DNA of 8,062 bases from CAVWCW01 sp965365625 (GTDB taxonomy: Bacteria > Pseudomonadota > Gammaproteobacteria > Chromatiales > Chromatiaceae): positions 1-8,062 of the forward strand of contig CBDUCL010000137.1 of NCBI GenBank assembly GCA_965365625.1. The letters run 5' to 3'. The notes under the pieces are model-generated. The model had not been told where the DNA came from. It saw only the letters and a program-made list of their open reading frames with translations, and did no database searches. A program made the translations under genes and the position numbers. Positions 1 through 6,084 of this stretch are shown one piece after another; the stretch's first letter is position 1; the number at the start of each line of letters is the position of its first letter.

Positions 1-1
1 T

Positions 2-1651
2 GTAAAACTGCTGGGTTGTCGGAGAAGGTTGGTGGTCGAGACCGCCTGGGCGGAGTTCCACCAGGAACTGATGACGGCGCTCGGCGACGACCCGGAGAAC
101 CCTCGCCTGGAATTCGCCGCCGAGTACATCATGGAGTCCAGCGGCGTGCTGGGACAGACTGCCACCGACCTGCTGGAGACCCTGCACCACCAGCTCACCG
201 ACAGTTTGGAACAGATCAACCGGGCCAACCAAATCGCACTGGCCCTGGGGCTGACGATTGCCCTCGGGCTGCTCCTCTGGTTCTACCGCCGGGTGCTGAT
301 CCCCATCGACCGCACCGTCAACAGCATCGGGCGATTCGCCCAGGGGGATTTCACCCATCAGCTGCAGCGCTTCGGCCACCAGGAACTGGATTGGCTGGCG
401 GACGGTTTCAACCTGCTCTCCGGGCGGATGCGCGCCCTGTTTCGTCTGATCGACCGCCTTCAGCAGGGCAGCAACCTGGACCAGACCCTGGCCTTCGTGG
501 CCGAGGAGTTCGCTCGGCTGTTGCCCCTGGATTGGGTTGGCATCCTGTTCGTGCGCGGCAACCGCAGCTCGATTCAGCTCGACTGCAGCTGCAGCCAAGG
601 TCGACTGGAGCCGCCGCTGCGCACCCACTTTCCCGTGCCCGCCGACCTGCTGGAGCAGACCCTGGATACTGGCCGCCCCCTGCACCTGAAGGACCTTGCG
701 CAGAGGACGGTTCGCCACCGGCACGCCGATTTGCTGGGGGCGCTCGCCGAGCGCGGGCTGCAAGAGGCGATCTTCCTGCCCTTTGCAGAGCCGGAACAAA
801 GCCCCGGCCTGCTGCTGATCGCTACCCGCCAACGTGGCGCCTATACCCCGGAGCACCTGGCGCTGCTGGCCAATATCGCACACTTGGTGACGCACAGCTT
901 CGAACGCACCCTGCGCCTGGCGGAACGGGCCCGGCTGGCCGATATTGGCGAACTCGCCTCCGGCATTGCCCACGAAATCCGCAATCCGTTGGCCACCATC
1001 AGCATGGCCCTCGACTACTTCAAACGCTTGGAGCTTCCGGGAACCGGCGCCAAACGCGCGGAGCTGGCGAGCCGAGAGGCGGCCCGCATGGGCCGGTTGT
1101 TGGAAGACATTCTGCTCTATGCGAAGGCGATCCAGCTCGACACCCGTCGGCTCGACCTGGGGCAGCTCCTAAAAGAGGTCTTGGCCTCTCATCCGTCCCC
1201 CGCTGAATCGCGCGACCAGCACTTTGACTTAACGGGGGTCGAGAAAGGGGAATTTCTGTTGGGGGACCGGGATCGCCTTACTCAGGTAATCTTGAACCTC
1301 GCCCAGAATGCCTGCGAAGCCGCTCCCGAAGGAAGTGACATCGGCTGGAGGCTGATCGCCGACCGGCGGGCTGGCACCCTGGCGCTGGAAGTGAGCAATT
1401 CCGGCCCCCCAGTACCCGAAGACCTGCTGGATCGCCTTACCGAGCCCTTCTTCACCACCAAGCCGGCGGGTACCGGCCTCGGCCTGGCCATTGTAAAACG
1501 CCTGGTGGAAGCCCATGGCGGCGATCTACAGATAGAATCAGCGCCCCAAAGGGGCACCCGGGTTCGCCTTGTCTTCGCCCGAGCCGAGCAAGACACCGGG
1601 TTTTCCGGCGCCCAGGTCCAAGAGTCGACTCAGGCCGCCTTGAAACCCTGA
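2..1651 (+). CDS. Membrane-bound sensor histidine kinase (HAMP-GAF-HisKA-HATPase_c), 5' partial
   Basis: This gene encodes the sensor half of a two-component system at the inner membrane; it would autophosphorylate a histidine and pass the phosphate to a response regulator not present here. The frame is open to the first base, so the N-terminus (first TM helix and most of the sensor region) is missing; the TTG at 29 is probably internal. In order: amphipathic helices likely outside the membrane (about 30-230), one TM helix rich in Leu/Ala/Gly (about 233-289), a HAMP linker, a GAF-like region (about 470-895), the H-box HEIRNP with the phospho-acceptor His codon at 971-973, an N-box NLAQNACEA (about 1292-1318), an F-box TEPFFTTK (1439-1462) and a G2 box GTGLGLA (1469-1489). 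The G1 box reads NSGPPVP rather than DxGxG. Its C-terminal codons overlap the end of iscR on the other strand. The signal sensed cannot be told from the sequence. Confidence 0.9.
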   Translation, partial: VKLLGCRRRLVVETAWAEFHQELMTALGDDPENPRLEFAAEYIMESSGVLGQTATDLLETLHHQLTDSLEQINRANQIALALGLTIALGLLLWFYRRVLIPIDRTVNSIGRFAQGDFTHQLQRFGHQELDWLADGFNLLSGRMRALFRLIDRLQQGSNLDQTLAFVAEEFARLLPLDWVGILFVRGNRSSIQLDCSCSQGRLEPPLRTHFPVPADLLEQTLDTGRPLHLKDLAQRTVRHRHADLLGALAERGLQEAIFLPFAEPEQSPGLLLIATRQRGAYTPEHLALLANIAHLVTHSFERTLRLAERARLADIGELASGIAHEIRNPLATISMALDYFKRLELPGTGAKRAELASREAARMGRLLEDILLYAKAIQLDTRRLDLGQLLKEVLASHPSPAESRDQHFDLTGVEKGEFLLGDRDRLTQVILNLAQNACEAAPEGSDIGWRLIADRRAGTLALEVSNSGPPVPEDLLDRLTEPFFTTKPAGTGLGLAIVKRLVEAHGGDLQIESAPQRGTRVRLVFARAEQDTGFSGAQVQESTQAALKP

Positions 1652-2100
1652 CCGGCTACCAAGTCATCGGGCCGCATCTCCTTGTCCTTCTTGCCCGCGG
1701 TTCCCCGCTCGACCAGCTCGCCCAGGGTAATACCGCTCAGGAAGTTGAAGATCTCGTCGCTGAGATCGTTCCACAGATCGTGAGTCAGGCAGCGGTCGCC
1801 ATTGCGGCAATCCTTGCGGCCCTTGCAGCGGGTGAACTCCACCCACTCATCCACGGCGCAGATGATGTCTGCGATCGAGATCTCGTGGGAAGCTCGGCCC
1901 AGATAGTAGCCGCCACCCGGACCGCGCACGCCCCGCACGAGTTGCTTGCCGCGCAAAGCCGCGAACAATTGTTCCAAGTAAGACAGGGAGATACCCTGAT
2001 TCTCCGAGATCTCGGCCAGAGTAACCGGGCCCTTCTGGTTATGCAGAGCCAGGTCCAACATGGCAGTGACCGCATAGCGGCCTTTGGTCGACAGTCGCAT
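1630..2100 (-). CDS. iscR: IscR-type Rrf2 family Fe-S-sensing transcriptional regulator
   Basis: This 156-residue protein is an Rrf2-family winged-helix regulator. In characterised IscR a [2Fe-2S] cluster sets DNA specificity, and the holo form represses Fe-S biogenesis genes including its own. The start MRLSTKGRYAVTAMLDLAL, the recognition helix SLSYLEQLF and the wing VRGPGGGYYLG match E. coli IscR closely. The cluster ligands Cys92, Cys98, Cys104 and His107 (RCKGRKDCRNGDRCLTH) are all present at the E. coli positions, so cluster binding is expected. An extra Cys lies at 81. The ATG at 2100 has a GAGGAGG Shine-Dalgarno 6 bases upstream. Normally iscR leads iscSUA-hscBA-fdx; here it is the last gene on its strand and runs into the convergent kinase gene, so it is an orphan at this locus. 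A paralogous Rrf2 regulator is possible, but the full ligand set favours true IscR. Confidence 0.93.
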   Translation of the reverse strand: MRLSTKGRYAVTAMLDLALHNQKGPVTLAEISENQGISLSYLEQLFAALRGKQLVRGVRGPGGGYYLGRASHEISIADIICAVDEWVEFTRCKGRKDCRNGDRCLTHDLWNDLSDEIFNFLSGITLGELVERGTAGKKDKEMRPDDLVAGQGFKAA

Positions 2101-2106
2101 TTTCCC

Positions 2107-2113
2107 CCTCCTC
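2107..2113 (-). promoter_or_regulatory. Ribosome binding site of iscR
   Basis: On the minus strand this reads GAGGAGG, 6 bases before the ATG ending at 2100. It is a strong site and fixes the start that aligns with E. coli IscR. Confidence 0.85.
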
Positions 2114-2128
2114 AGGTGGAACGGTTTT

Positions 2129-2145
2129 CCGACTAAAACACTCAG
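2129..2145 (-). promoter_or_regulatory. Candidate type 1 IscR operator near the predicted start site
   Basis: On the plus strand this reads CCGACTAAAACACTCAG, agreeing at 16 of 17 positions with the recalled core YYGACTR-WWW-YAGTCRR (only 2141 differs). Its centre is 37 bp from that of the site over the -35. It overlaps the predicted start of transcription and the first leader bases, a typical repressor position. Confidence 0.6.
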
Positions 2146-2172
2146 TAAATGTAGGCTAGCATTTCCTGAGTG
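2139..2172. repeat. 13-bp inverted repeat across the iscR promoter
   Basis: The arms CACTCAGTAAATG (2139-2151) and CATTTCCTGAGTG (2160-2172) are reverse complements at 12 of 13 positions, separated by 8 bases that include most of the -10. The outer seven bases of each arm are the facing halves of the two candidate IscR operators. The inner AAATG/CATTT bases are symmetric too and are not needed by the IscR core motif. Confidence 0.75.
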
Positions 2173-2182
2173 AAATTGTCAA
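2153..2182 (-). promoter_or_regulatory. Predicted sigma-70 promoter of iscR
   Basis: Read on the minus strand, a perfect -35 TTGACA (2182-2177) is followed after 18 bases by a TAGCCT -10 (2158-2153). The preceding TGC gives an extended -10 (TGn). The -10 is weak on its own (3 of 6), so the extension and the perfect -35 carry the call. Predicted transcription would start near 2146, leaving a leader of about 45 bases. The element lies within the pair of IscR-like operators. Confidence 0.6.
2166..2182 (-). promoter_or_regulatory. Candidate type 1 IscR operator over the -35
   Basis: On the plus strand this reads CTGAGTGAAATTGTCAA. Against the recalled core of the E. coli type 1 IscR motif, YYGACTR-WWW-YAGTCRR, it agrees at 15 of 17 positions (mismatches at 2170 and 2177). 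It covers the TTGACA -35, where a bound regulator would block RNA polymerase. The outer AT-rich flanks of the E. coli motif are not conserved. Function is inferred from the motif and its position before iscR. Confidence 0.55.
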
Positions 2183-2203
2183 CTATTTTTCGCCGTTGAA
2201 TGG

Positions 2204-2219
2204 GCCCGCTTCAGCGGGC
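2204..2219 (-). terminator. Short GC-rich hairpin after the DUF1249 gene, weak terminator candidate
   Basis: GCCCGC and GCGGGC form a perfect 6-bp stem around a 4-base loop, 14 bases past the DUF1249 stop codon. On the minus strand it is followed by CCATTCAACGG and not by a U-tract, so intrinsic termination would be poor. It separates the DUF1249 gene from the iscR promoter, and read-through into iscR is possible. Confidence 0.35.
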
Positions 2220-2233
2220 GACATAAACCGGAT

Positions 2234-2728
2234 TCAGCAGGCTTCCAGCGAGGCTGACACCGGCCCGTCCGCGGCCGGGGCGTCGAGGGGGAAGCGGTGC
2301 CCTTCGCGCACGCAATACGAGAGCCACTTGGACAGGAACAGGTTCAACCGCCATTTCCAGGCCAGGTCGGCCGGAGTTCGTCGGCCGGCCGGGGGCAGAA
2401 TCCGCTGCTGCAGGTCCACTACCTCTACCTGACGGCAGTCGTGGTAGACACGCAAGGTAGCATCCGGATCCGGACGCTGGCCCGCGTGGTGCTCGAAATA
2501 GTAGGTAAGGTGCACCAGGCTGGTGTAGGGGGTCTGTTCCAGCACTTCCAGGTAGAGGTCCATGTCGCCGCCCACCCGAGACAGCCGACAACCATCGAGT
2601 TTGTGCAGTCGTGGCGCCAGCCGCAGCAGGTGGTGATAGTTTTCGTCACACAGGTCCATCAGACAACCAACGCTGGGACACTGCTGCCACAGCTTGCGCA
2701 GGTCCCAGGGGTAGCGCGTGGATTGCAT
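2234..2728 (-). CDS. DUF1249 family protein (YqiB-like), cysteine-rich
   Basis: This 164-residue soluble protein has no signal peptide or membrane segment. It resembles E. coli YqiB, a DUF1249 protein of unknown function. Shared landmarks are a start region with LCDENYHHLLRL (YqiB LCEMNFSQLRRL), YTSLV, a central LRVYHDC, and a C-terminal NLFLSKWLSYCVREGH (YqiB NQFLADWLRYCLAHG). It has seven cysteines (17, 22, 27, 47, 98, 139, 164), with a C-x4-C-x4-C run near the N-terminus. By eye only Cys27 and Cys139 line up with YqiB. The gene lies 47 bp after thioredoxin and before iscR on the same strand, so co-transcription with thioredoxin is likely. The ATG at 2728 lacks a clear Shine-Dalgarno; Met24 is an alternative but would remove conserved-looking N-terminal sequence. 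Family assignment is good; the molecular role is unknown. Confidence 0.85.
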   Translation of the reverse strand: MQSTRYPWDLRKLWQQCPSVGCLMDLCDENYHHLLRLAPRLHKLDGCRLSRVGGDMDLYLEVLEQTPYTSLVHLTYYFEHHAGQRPDPDATLRVYHDCRQVEVVDLQQRILPPAGRRTPADLAWKWRLNLFLSKWLSYCVREGHRFPLDAPAADGPVSASLEAC

Positions 2729-2775
2729 TGGGAATAAACGGCCGGCTTTAGCTCGGCTGCCCGACTCGGCGCCGA

Positions 2776-3150
2776 TCAGGCCGAGCCCTTGCTGCGCTCT
2801 TCTTCGATCTGCCGACGCACGTCGGCCATATCCAGGCCGCCGGCCTTATCGACCAACTGCTTGAAAGCGGTCTTCGGCAAGGCCCCGGGCTGGCTGAAGA
2901 TAATGATCTGATCGCGGAAGATCATCAGGGTCGGGATGGACCGGATCTGGAAGTGGGCCGCGATTTCCTGCTGCTCCTCGGTGTTGACCTTGGCAAACAC
3001 GATCTCTGGGTGCTCGCCGGAGACTTCCTCGTAGGTCGGGGCGAATGAGCGGCAGGGCCCGCACCAGGGCGCCCAGAAGTCTACGATGACGAAACCGTTT
3101 CCGGTGATGGTCTGTTCGAAATTTTCCTTGGTCAGTTCGACTACGGCCAC
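2776..3150 (-). CDS. Thioredoxin (WCGPC active site), GTG start
   Basis: This 124-residue cytoplasmic thioredoxin reduces protein disulfides, normally with electrons from thioredoxin reductase. The active site WCGPC has redox cysteines at 30 and 33. The buried Asp is in VDFWAPW (residue 24), and the cis-Pro loop is RSIPT (Pro73). The C-terminus runs about 15 residues past the thioredoxin fold as a charged tail (MADVRRQIEEE), seen in many small bacterial thioredoxins. I chose the GTG at 3150 because GGGGGA lies 6 bases before it and the protein then begins MAVVELTKENF, a normal thioredoxin start. An in-frame TTG at 3189 would add 13 residues without a ribosome site. It follows the adk terminator, so it has its own promoter and probably leads the DUF1249 gene. 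It cannot be assigned to trxA or trxC by sequence alone, though it lacks the extra N-terminal zinc motif of TrxC. Confidence 0.93.
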   Translation of the reverse strand: MAVVELTKENFEQTITGNGFVIVDFWAPWCGPCRSFAPTYEEVSGEHPEIVFAKVNTEEQQEIAAHFQIRSIPTLMIFRDQIIIFSQPGALPKTAFKQLVDKAGGLDMADVRRQIEEERSKGSA

Positions 3151-3156
3151 AGGTAA

Positions 3157-3162
3157 TCCCCC
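3157..3162 (-). promoter_or_regulatory. Ribosome binding site setting the GTG start of thioredoxin
   Basis: The minus strand reads GGGGGA, then 6 bases, then GTG. Nothing comparable precedes the in-frame TTG at 3189, so this site decides the start. Confidence 0.65.
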
Positions 3163-3189
3163 GTCGGGTGAATGCTGAAAGTTGCGCAA

Positions 3190-3195
3190 ATTCTA
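3190..3195 (-). promoter_or_regulatory. Possible -10 element for the thioredoxin gene
   Basis: The minus strand reads TAGAAT, 5 of 6 with the sigma-70 -10 consensus, about 40 bases before the GTG start. No good -35 is visible 16-18 bases upstream. Because a terminator isolates this gene from adk, a promoter must lie in 3151-3231; this is the best candidate, with low certainty. Confidence 0.3.
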
Positions 3196-3231
3196 ACAAA
3201 CTAGGCCGCCAATTGCTCTTCGCGAAGGCAC

Positions 3232-3257
3232 AAAAAAACCGGGCCATTGGCCCGGTT
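3232..3257 (-). terminator. Rho-independent terminator of adk
   Basis: On the minus strand AACCGGGCC and GGCCCGGTT form a perfect 9-bp stem with a 3-base loop, followed by five further T residues (seven in the full run). It begins about 25 bases after the adk stop codon. This is a textbook intrinsic terminator and separates adk from thioredoxin. Confidence 0.92.
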
Positions 3258-3282
3258 GATCGGCTCGCGGCCCGTGCCGGGT

Positions 3283-3936
3283 TCAGCCCAAGGCGGCGAA
3301 GATCGCGTCGCGGATACCGTCCACCGAGCCCACGCCCTCGATACGGTGGTACTTGGGGGCGTTGGATTCGCCGCTGGCGGCGAACTCGTTGTAAAACTCG
3401 ATCAACGGCTCGGTCTGGTCATGGTAGACCTTGAGGCGGGCAAGCACGGTCTCTTCGCTGTCATCGTCGCGCTGGATAAGAGGCTCGCCGGTGACATCGT
3501 CCTTGCCCTCCTCCTTTGGCGGGTTGTAGACGACGTGGTAGGTGCGGCCGGAGGCCAGGTGCACCCGGCGGCCGGACATACGCTTGACGATCTCCTCGTC
3601 GGGAACCGCGATCTCGACCACCGCGTCCACATCCACGCCGGCGCCCTTCAGCGCCTCGGCCTGGGGGATGGTGCGCGGGAAGCCGTCGAACAGGAAGCCG
3701 TTCTTGCAGTCGTCCTCGGTGATGCGCTCCTTGACCATGCCCATGATGATGTCATCGGAGACCAGGCCGCCCTCGTCCATGATCTTCTTGGCCGCCACGC
3801 CCAGTTCGGTGCCCGCCTTGACATGGGCGCGCAACATGTCGCCCGTCGAAATCTGGGGAATGCTGTACTTGTCCTTGATGTAGTTGGCCTGGGTACCTTT
3901 GCCGGCGCCGGGGCCGCCCAAGAGTATTACTCGCAT
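3283..3936 (-). CDS. adk: Adenylate kinase
   Basis: The enzyme catalyses ATP + AMP = 2 ADP in the cytoplasm and balances the adenylate pool. At 217 residues it is the long bacterial form (E. coli 214). The P-loop is GGPGAGKGT (7-15), the AMP-binding region starts STGDMLR (30-36), FDGFPRT lies at 83-89, and the LID runs from about 122 to 159, ending LIQRDDDSEETVLARL. The LID has His126, Ser129, Asp146 and Thr149, the E. coli hydrogen-bonding set, in place of the four-cysteine zinc site found in many Gram-positive enzymes. The ATG at 3936 has AAGGAGT 8 bases upstream; a longer frame back to 4005 adds residues with no family match. It follows htpG on the same strand, as in E. coli, but a terminator-like hairpin lies between them. 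It is followed by a strong terminator. Confidence 0.97.
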   Translation of the reverse strand: MRVILLGGPGAGKGTQANYIKDKYSIPQISTGDMLRAHVKAGTELGVAAKKIMDEGGLVSDDIIMGMVKERITEDDCKNGFLFDGFPRTIPQAEALKGAGVDVDAVVEIAVPDEEIVKRMSGRRVHLASGRTYHVVYNPPKEEGKDDVTGEPLIQRDDDSEETVLARLKVYHDQTEPLIEFYNEFAASGESNAPKYHRIEGVGSVDGIRDAIFAALG

Positions 3937-3944
3937 GTCGGCAG

Positions 3945-3951
3945 ACTCCTT
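3945..3951 (-). promoter_or_regulatory. Ribosome binding site of adk
   Basis: The minus strand reads AAGGAGT, 8 bases before the ATG that ends at 3936. It supports this start over upstream in-frame codons. Confidence 0.75.
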
Positions 3952-3988
3952 ACTGAAACTGTGGGTAAGCGGGGCAGTCTGCCATAGC

Positions 3989-4020
3989 GGCCGCGGCCAA
4001 GCCATTCACCCCTATGAATG
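3989..4020. repeat. Two palindromes in the adk leader region
   Basis: GGCCGCGGCC (3989-3998) is a perfect 10-bp palindrome. CATTCA (4003-4008) and TGAATG (4015-4020) form a 6-bp inverted repeat around CCCCTA. Both lie between the htpG terminator and adk, where an adk promoter or operator would sit. I could not find a convincing -35/-10 pair in this interval. Confidence 0.45.
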
Positions 4021-4038
4021 CGGGGATATACGGGGCTT

Positions 4039-4068
4039 ATAAAGCGGGCCTGCTGTACGCAGACCCGC
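4039..4068 (-). terminator. Likely intrinsic terminator of htpG
   Basis: On the minus strand GCGGGTCTGC pairs with GCAGGCCCGC as a 10-bp stem containing one G-U pair, with a 5-base loop, followed by TTTATAA. It begins 15 bases past the htpG stop. The U-tract is short, so some read-through into adk is possible. Confidence 0.75.
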
Positions 4069-4083
4069 CCTTCAATCCCCGGA

Positions 4084-6003
4084 TCAGTCCTTGCCGCCGG
4101 CCAGGCTCAACATCAGATGATTGAGCCGGTGCACGAATGCGGCCGGGTCCTCCAGTTGCCCGCCCTCGGCCAGCAGGGCCTGGTCGAACAGCACTCGGGA
4201 GAGGTCGCCGAAGCGGTCTTCCTCGCCCTCCGCCTCCAGGCGCTGCAACAGCGGGTGCTCGACGTTGATCTCCAGAATCGGCTTTACCGCCGGCCCTTCC
4301 TGGCCCATGGACTTGAGCATGCGCGCCAGATGCGGGCTCATCTCGAAGTCCTCCACCACCAGACAGGCCGGGGAGTCGGTCAGGCGCTGGGTCACCCGCA
4401 CCTCTTTGACTGCCTCGCCGAGCACCTCCTGGATTCGCTTCGACAGGGACTCGTGCTCCTTGTTGGCGGCCTCCTCGGCGGCCTTTTCCTCTTCGCTCTC
4501 CAACTCGCCCAGGTCCAGCTTGCCCTTGGCCACGGACTGAAAGGCCTTCTCTTTGTATTCGGTCAGGTGGGACATCAGCCACTCGTCGACCCGGTCGGAC
4601 AGCAGCAGCACCTCCACCCCCTTCTTGCGGAACACCTCCAGGTGCGGGCTATTGCGGGCCGCCGCCGGGGTCTCTGCGGTGATGTAGTAGATTTTGTCCT
4701 GACCCTCCTGCATGCGGCCGATATAGTCGTCCAGCGAGACGCTCTCCCCTTCGGCCCCCTCATGGGTGCTGGCGAAGCGCAGCAGGGCGGCGATGCGCTC
4801 GCGGTTGGCGAAGTCTTCCGCCGGACCCTCCTTGAGCACCCGCCCGAACTCGCCCCAGAACTGGGCGTACTTCTCGGCATCGTCCTTGGCCAGGCCCTCC
4901 AGCAGGCCGAGGATGCGCTTTACATTGGCGCCGCGAATGGCGTCGATCTTGCGGTTATGTTGCAGGATCTCGCGCGAAACGTTCAGGGGCAAGTCGTCGG
5001 AGTCCACCACCCCTTTGACGAAGCGCAGGTAGTGGGGCATCAGCTTTTCCGCCTCGTCCATGATGAACACCCGACGGACATATAGCTTGATGCCGTGCTT
5101 GGACTCCCGGTCCCAGAGGTCGAACGGGGCGCGCTTGGGGACAAAAAGCAGGGAGCTGTACTCGTTGGTGCCCTCGACCCGGTTGTGGACATGGGCCAAG
5201 GGCTCCTCGAAGTCGTGGGCCACGTGCTTGTAGAACTCGGTGTACTCCTCGTCGCTGATCTCCGACTTGTTGCGCATCCACAGGGCGCTTCCCTGGTTGA
5301 CCGACTCGTCTTCCGGGATCACGGTCTCGCCTTCTTCGGCGTCGGCGCCGCTGTCCAACTTGGGCATGACGATGGGCACCGCGATGTGGTCGGAGAACTT
5401 ACGGATGATCGAGCGCAGTCGGAAATCGTCGAGGAATTCGTCCTCTTCCGGACGCAGGTGCAGCACCACCTCGGTGCCGCGACCGGCCTTGTCCACCGTC
5501 TCCAAAGTGAAATCGTCCTCGCCACTGGATTCCCAACGCACCCCGTGCTCGCGGCCGAGGCCGGCGCGGCGAGTGGTCAGGGTGACCCGGTCAGCGACCA
5601 CAAAGCTGGAATAGAAGCCGACCCCAAACTGGCCGATCAACTGGCTATCCTTGGCCTGGTCGCCGGTCAGGCGCTGGAAAAACTCCTTGGTGCCGGACTT
5701 GGCGATGGTGCCGATGTGCTGCACCACCTCCTCGCGATCCATGCCGATGCCGTTGTCGGAGATGGTGACCGTGCGGGCCTCCTTATCGAAACCGACCCGA
5801 ATCTTCAGGTCGCTCTCCCCCTCCAGCAGGGCCTCGTCGCTGAGGGACTCGAAGCGCAACTTATCTATGGCGTCCGAGGCATTCGAGATCAGCTCGCGCA
5901 GGAAGATCTCTTTGTTGCTATAGAGGGAGCGGATCATCAGGTGCAAAACCTGGTTCACCTCGGCCTGAAACTCCAGCGTCTCCTTATGGGCTTCGACGGT
6001 CAT
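4084..6003 (-). CDS. htpG: Chaperone HtpG (bacterial Hsp90)
   Basis: HtpG is the cytosolic bacterial Hsp90, an ATP-driven dimeric chaperone that remodels client proteins with the DnaK system. The protein has 639 residues (E. coli 624). The GHKL ATPase domain shows ELISNASDA (37-45, Glu37 matching the catalytic Glu34 of E. coli), ISDNGIGM (81-88, Asp83 contacting adenine) and QFGVGFYS (125-132). The middle domain has NVSREILQ with Arg344, the equivalent of the ATP-sensing Arg336. The C-terminal dimerisation region ends LAGGKD, without the eukaryotic MEEVD tail. The ATG at 6003 is chosen because GGAGG (6019-6015) precedes it by 11 bases; the upstream TTG at 6021 lies on top of that site. A sigma-32-like promoter lies upstream, and adk follows, as in E. 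coli. Confidence 0.97.
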   Translation of the reverse strand: MTVEAHKETLEFQAEVNQVLHLMIRSLYSNKEIFLRELISNASDAIDKLRFESLSDEALLEGESDLKIRVGFDKEARTVTISDNGIGMDREEVVQHIGTIAKSGTKEFFQRLTGDQAKDSQLIGQFGVGFYSSFVVADRVTLTTRRAGLGREHGVRWESSGEDDFTLETVDKAGRGTEVVLHLRPEEDEFLDDFRLRSIIRKFSDHIAVPIVMPKLDSGADAEEGETVIPEDESVNQGSALWMRNKSEISDEEYTEFYKHVAHDFEEPLAHVHNRVEGTNEYSSLLFVPKRAPFDLWDRESKHGIKLYVRRVFIMDEAEKLMPHYLRFVKGVVDSDDLPLNVSREILQHNRKIDAIRGANVKRILGLLEGLAKDDAEKYAQFWGEFGRVLKEGPAEDFANRERIAALLRFASTHEGAEGESVSLDDYIGRMQEGQDKIYYITAETPAAARNSPHLEVFRKKGVEVLLLSDRVDEWLMSHLTEYKEKAFQSVAKGKLDLGELESEEEKAAEEAANKEHESLSKRIQEVLGEAVKEVRVTQRLTDSPACLVVEDFEMSPHLARMLKSMGQEGPAVKPILEINVEHPLLQRLEAEGEEDRFGDLSRVLFDQALLAEGGQLEDPAAFVHRLNHLMLSLAGGKD

Positions 6004-6047
6004 TGCGGGATTTGCCTCCAAACTCGGTTACGAATTATTGACGGAAC

Positions 6048-6074
6048 CCAGGCGGCCATTGCGCGGCCGCCTGG
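6048..6074 (-). promoter_or_regulatory. Perfect 10-bp stem-loop in the htpG 5' leader
   Basis: CCAGGCGGCC (6048-6057) and GGCCGCCTGG (6065-6074) are exact reverse complements around a 7-base loop. If transcription starts near 6078, this stem would form at the very 5' end of the htpG mRNA, about 45 bases before the start codon. It does not cover the ribosome site, so a simple thermometer is unlikely; a 5' stabilising structure or a DNA-level operator are alternatives. It is not the CIRCE sequence. Confidence 0.6.
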
Positions 6075-6084
6075 CAAAGCCCTT

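Noticed and set aside
16..1206. 396-codon plus-strand frame overlapping the histidine kinase
   Set aside because: It is shifted one frame from the kinase and gives a Pro/Arg/Gly-rich product without motifs. The kinase frame carries the H, N, F and G2 boxes.
1780..2136. 118-codon plus-strand frame opposite iscR
   Set aside because: Antisense to iscR, which has a strong ribosome site and all family motifs; nothing recognisable in the product.
2204..2219. Strong intrinsic terminator between the DUF1249 gene and iscR
   Set aside because: The hairpin is real but short and has no T-run on the minus strand, so it was kept only as a weak candidate.
3151..3189. TTG start at 3189 adding 13 residues to thioredoxin
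   Set aside because: No Shine-Dalgarno precedes it, the added residues do not resemble thioredoxin, and the GTG at 3150 has a GGGGGA site at good spacing.
3247..3987. 246-codon plus-strand frame opposite adk
   Set aside because: Antisense to a complete adenylate kinase; it also starts inside the adk terminator.
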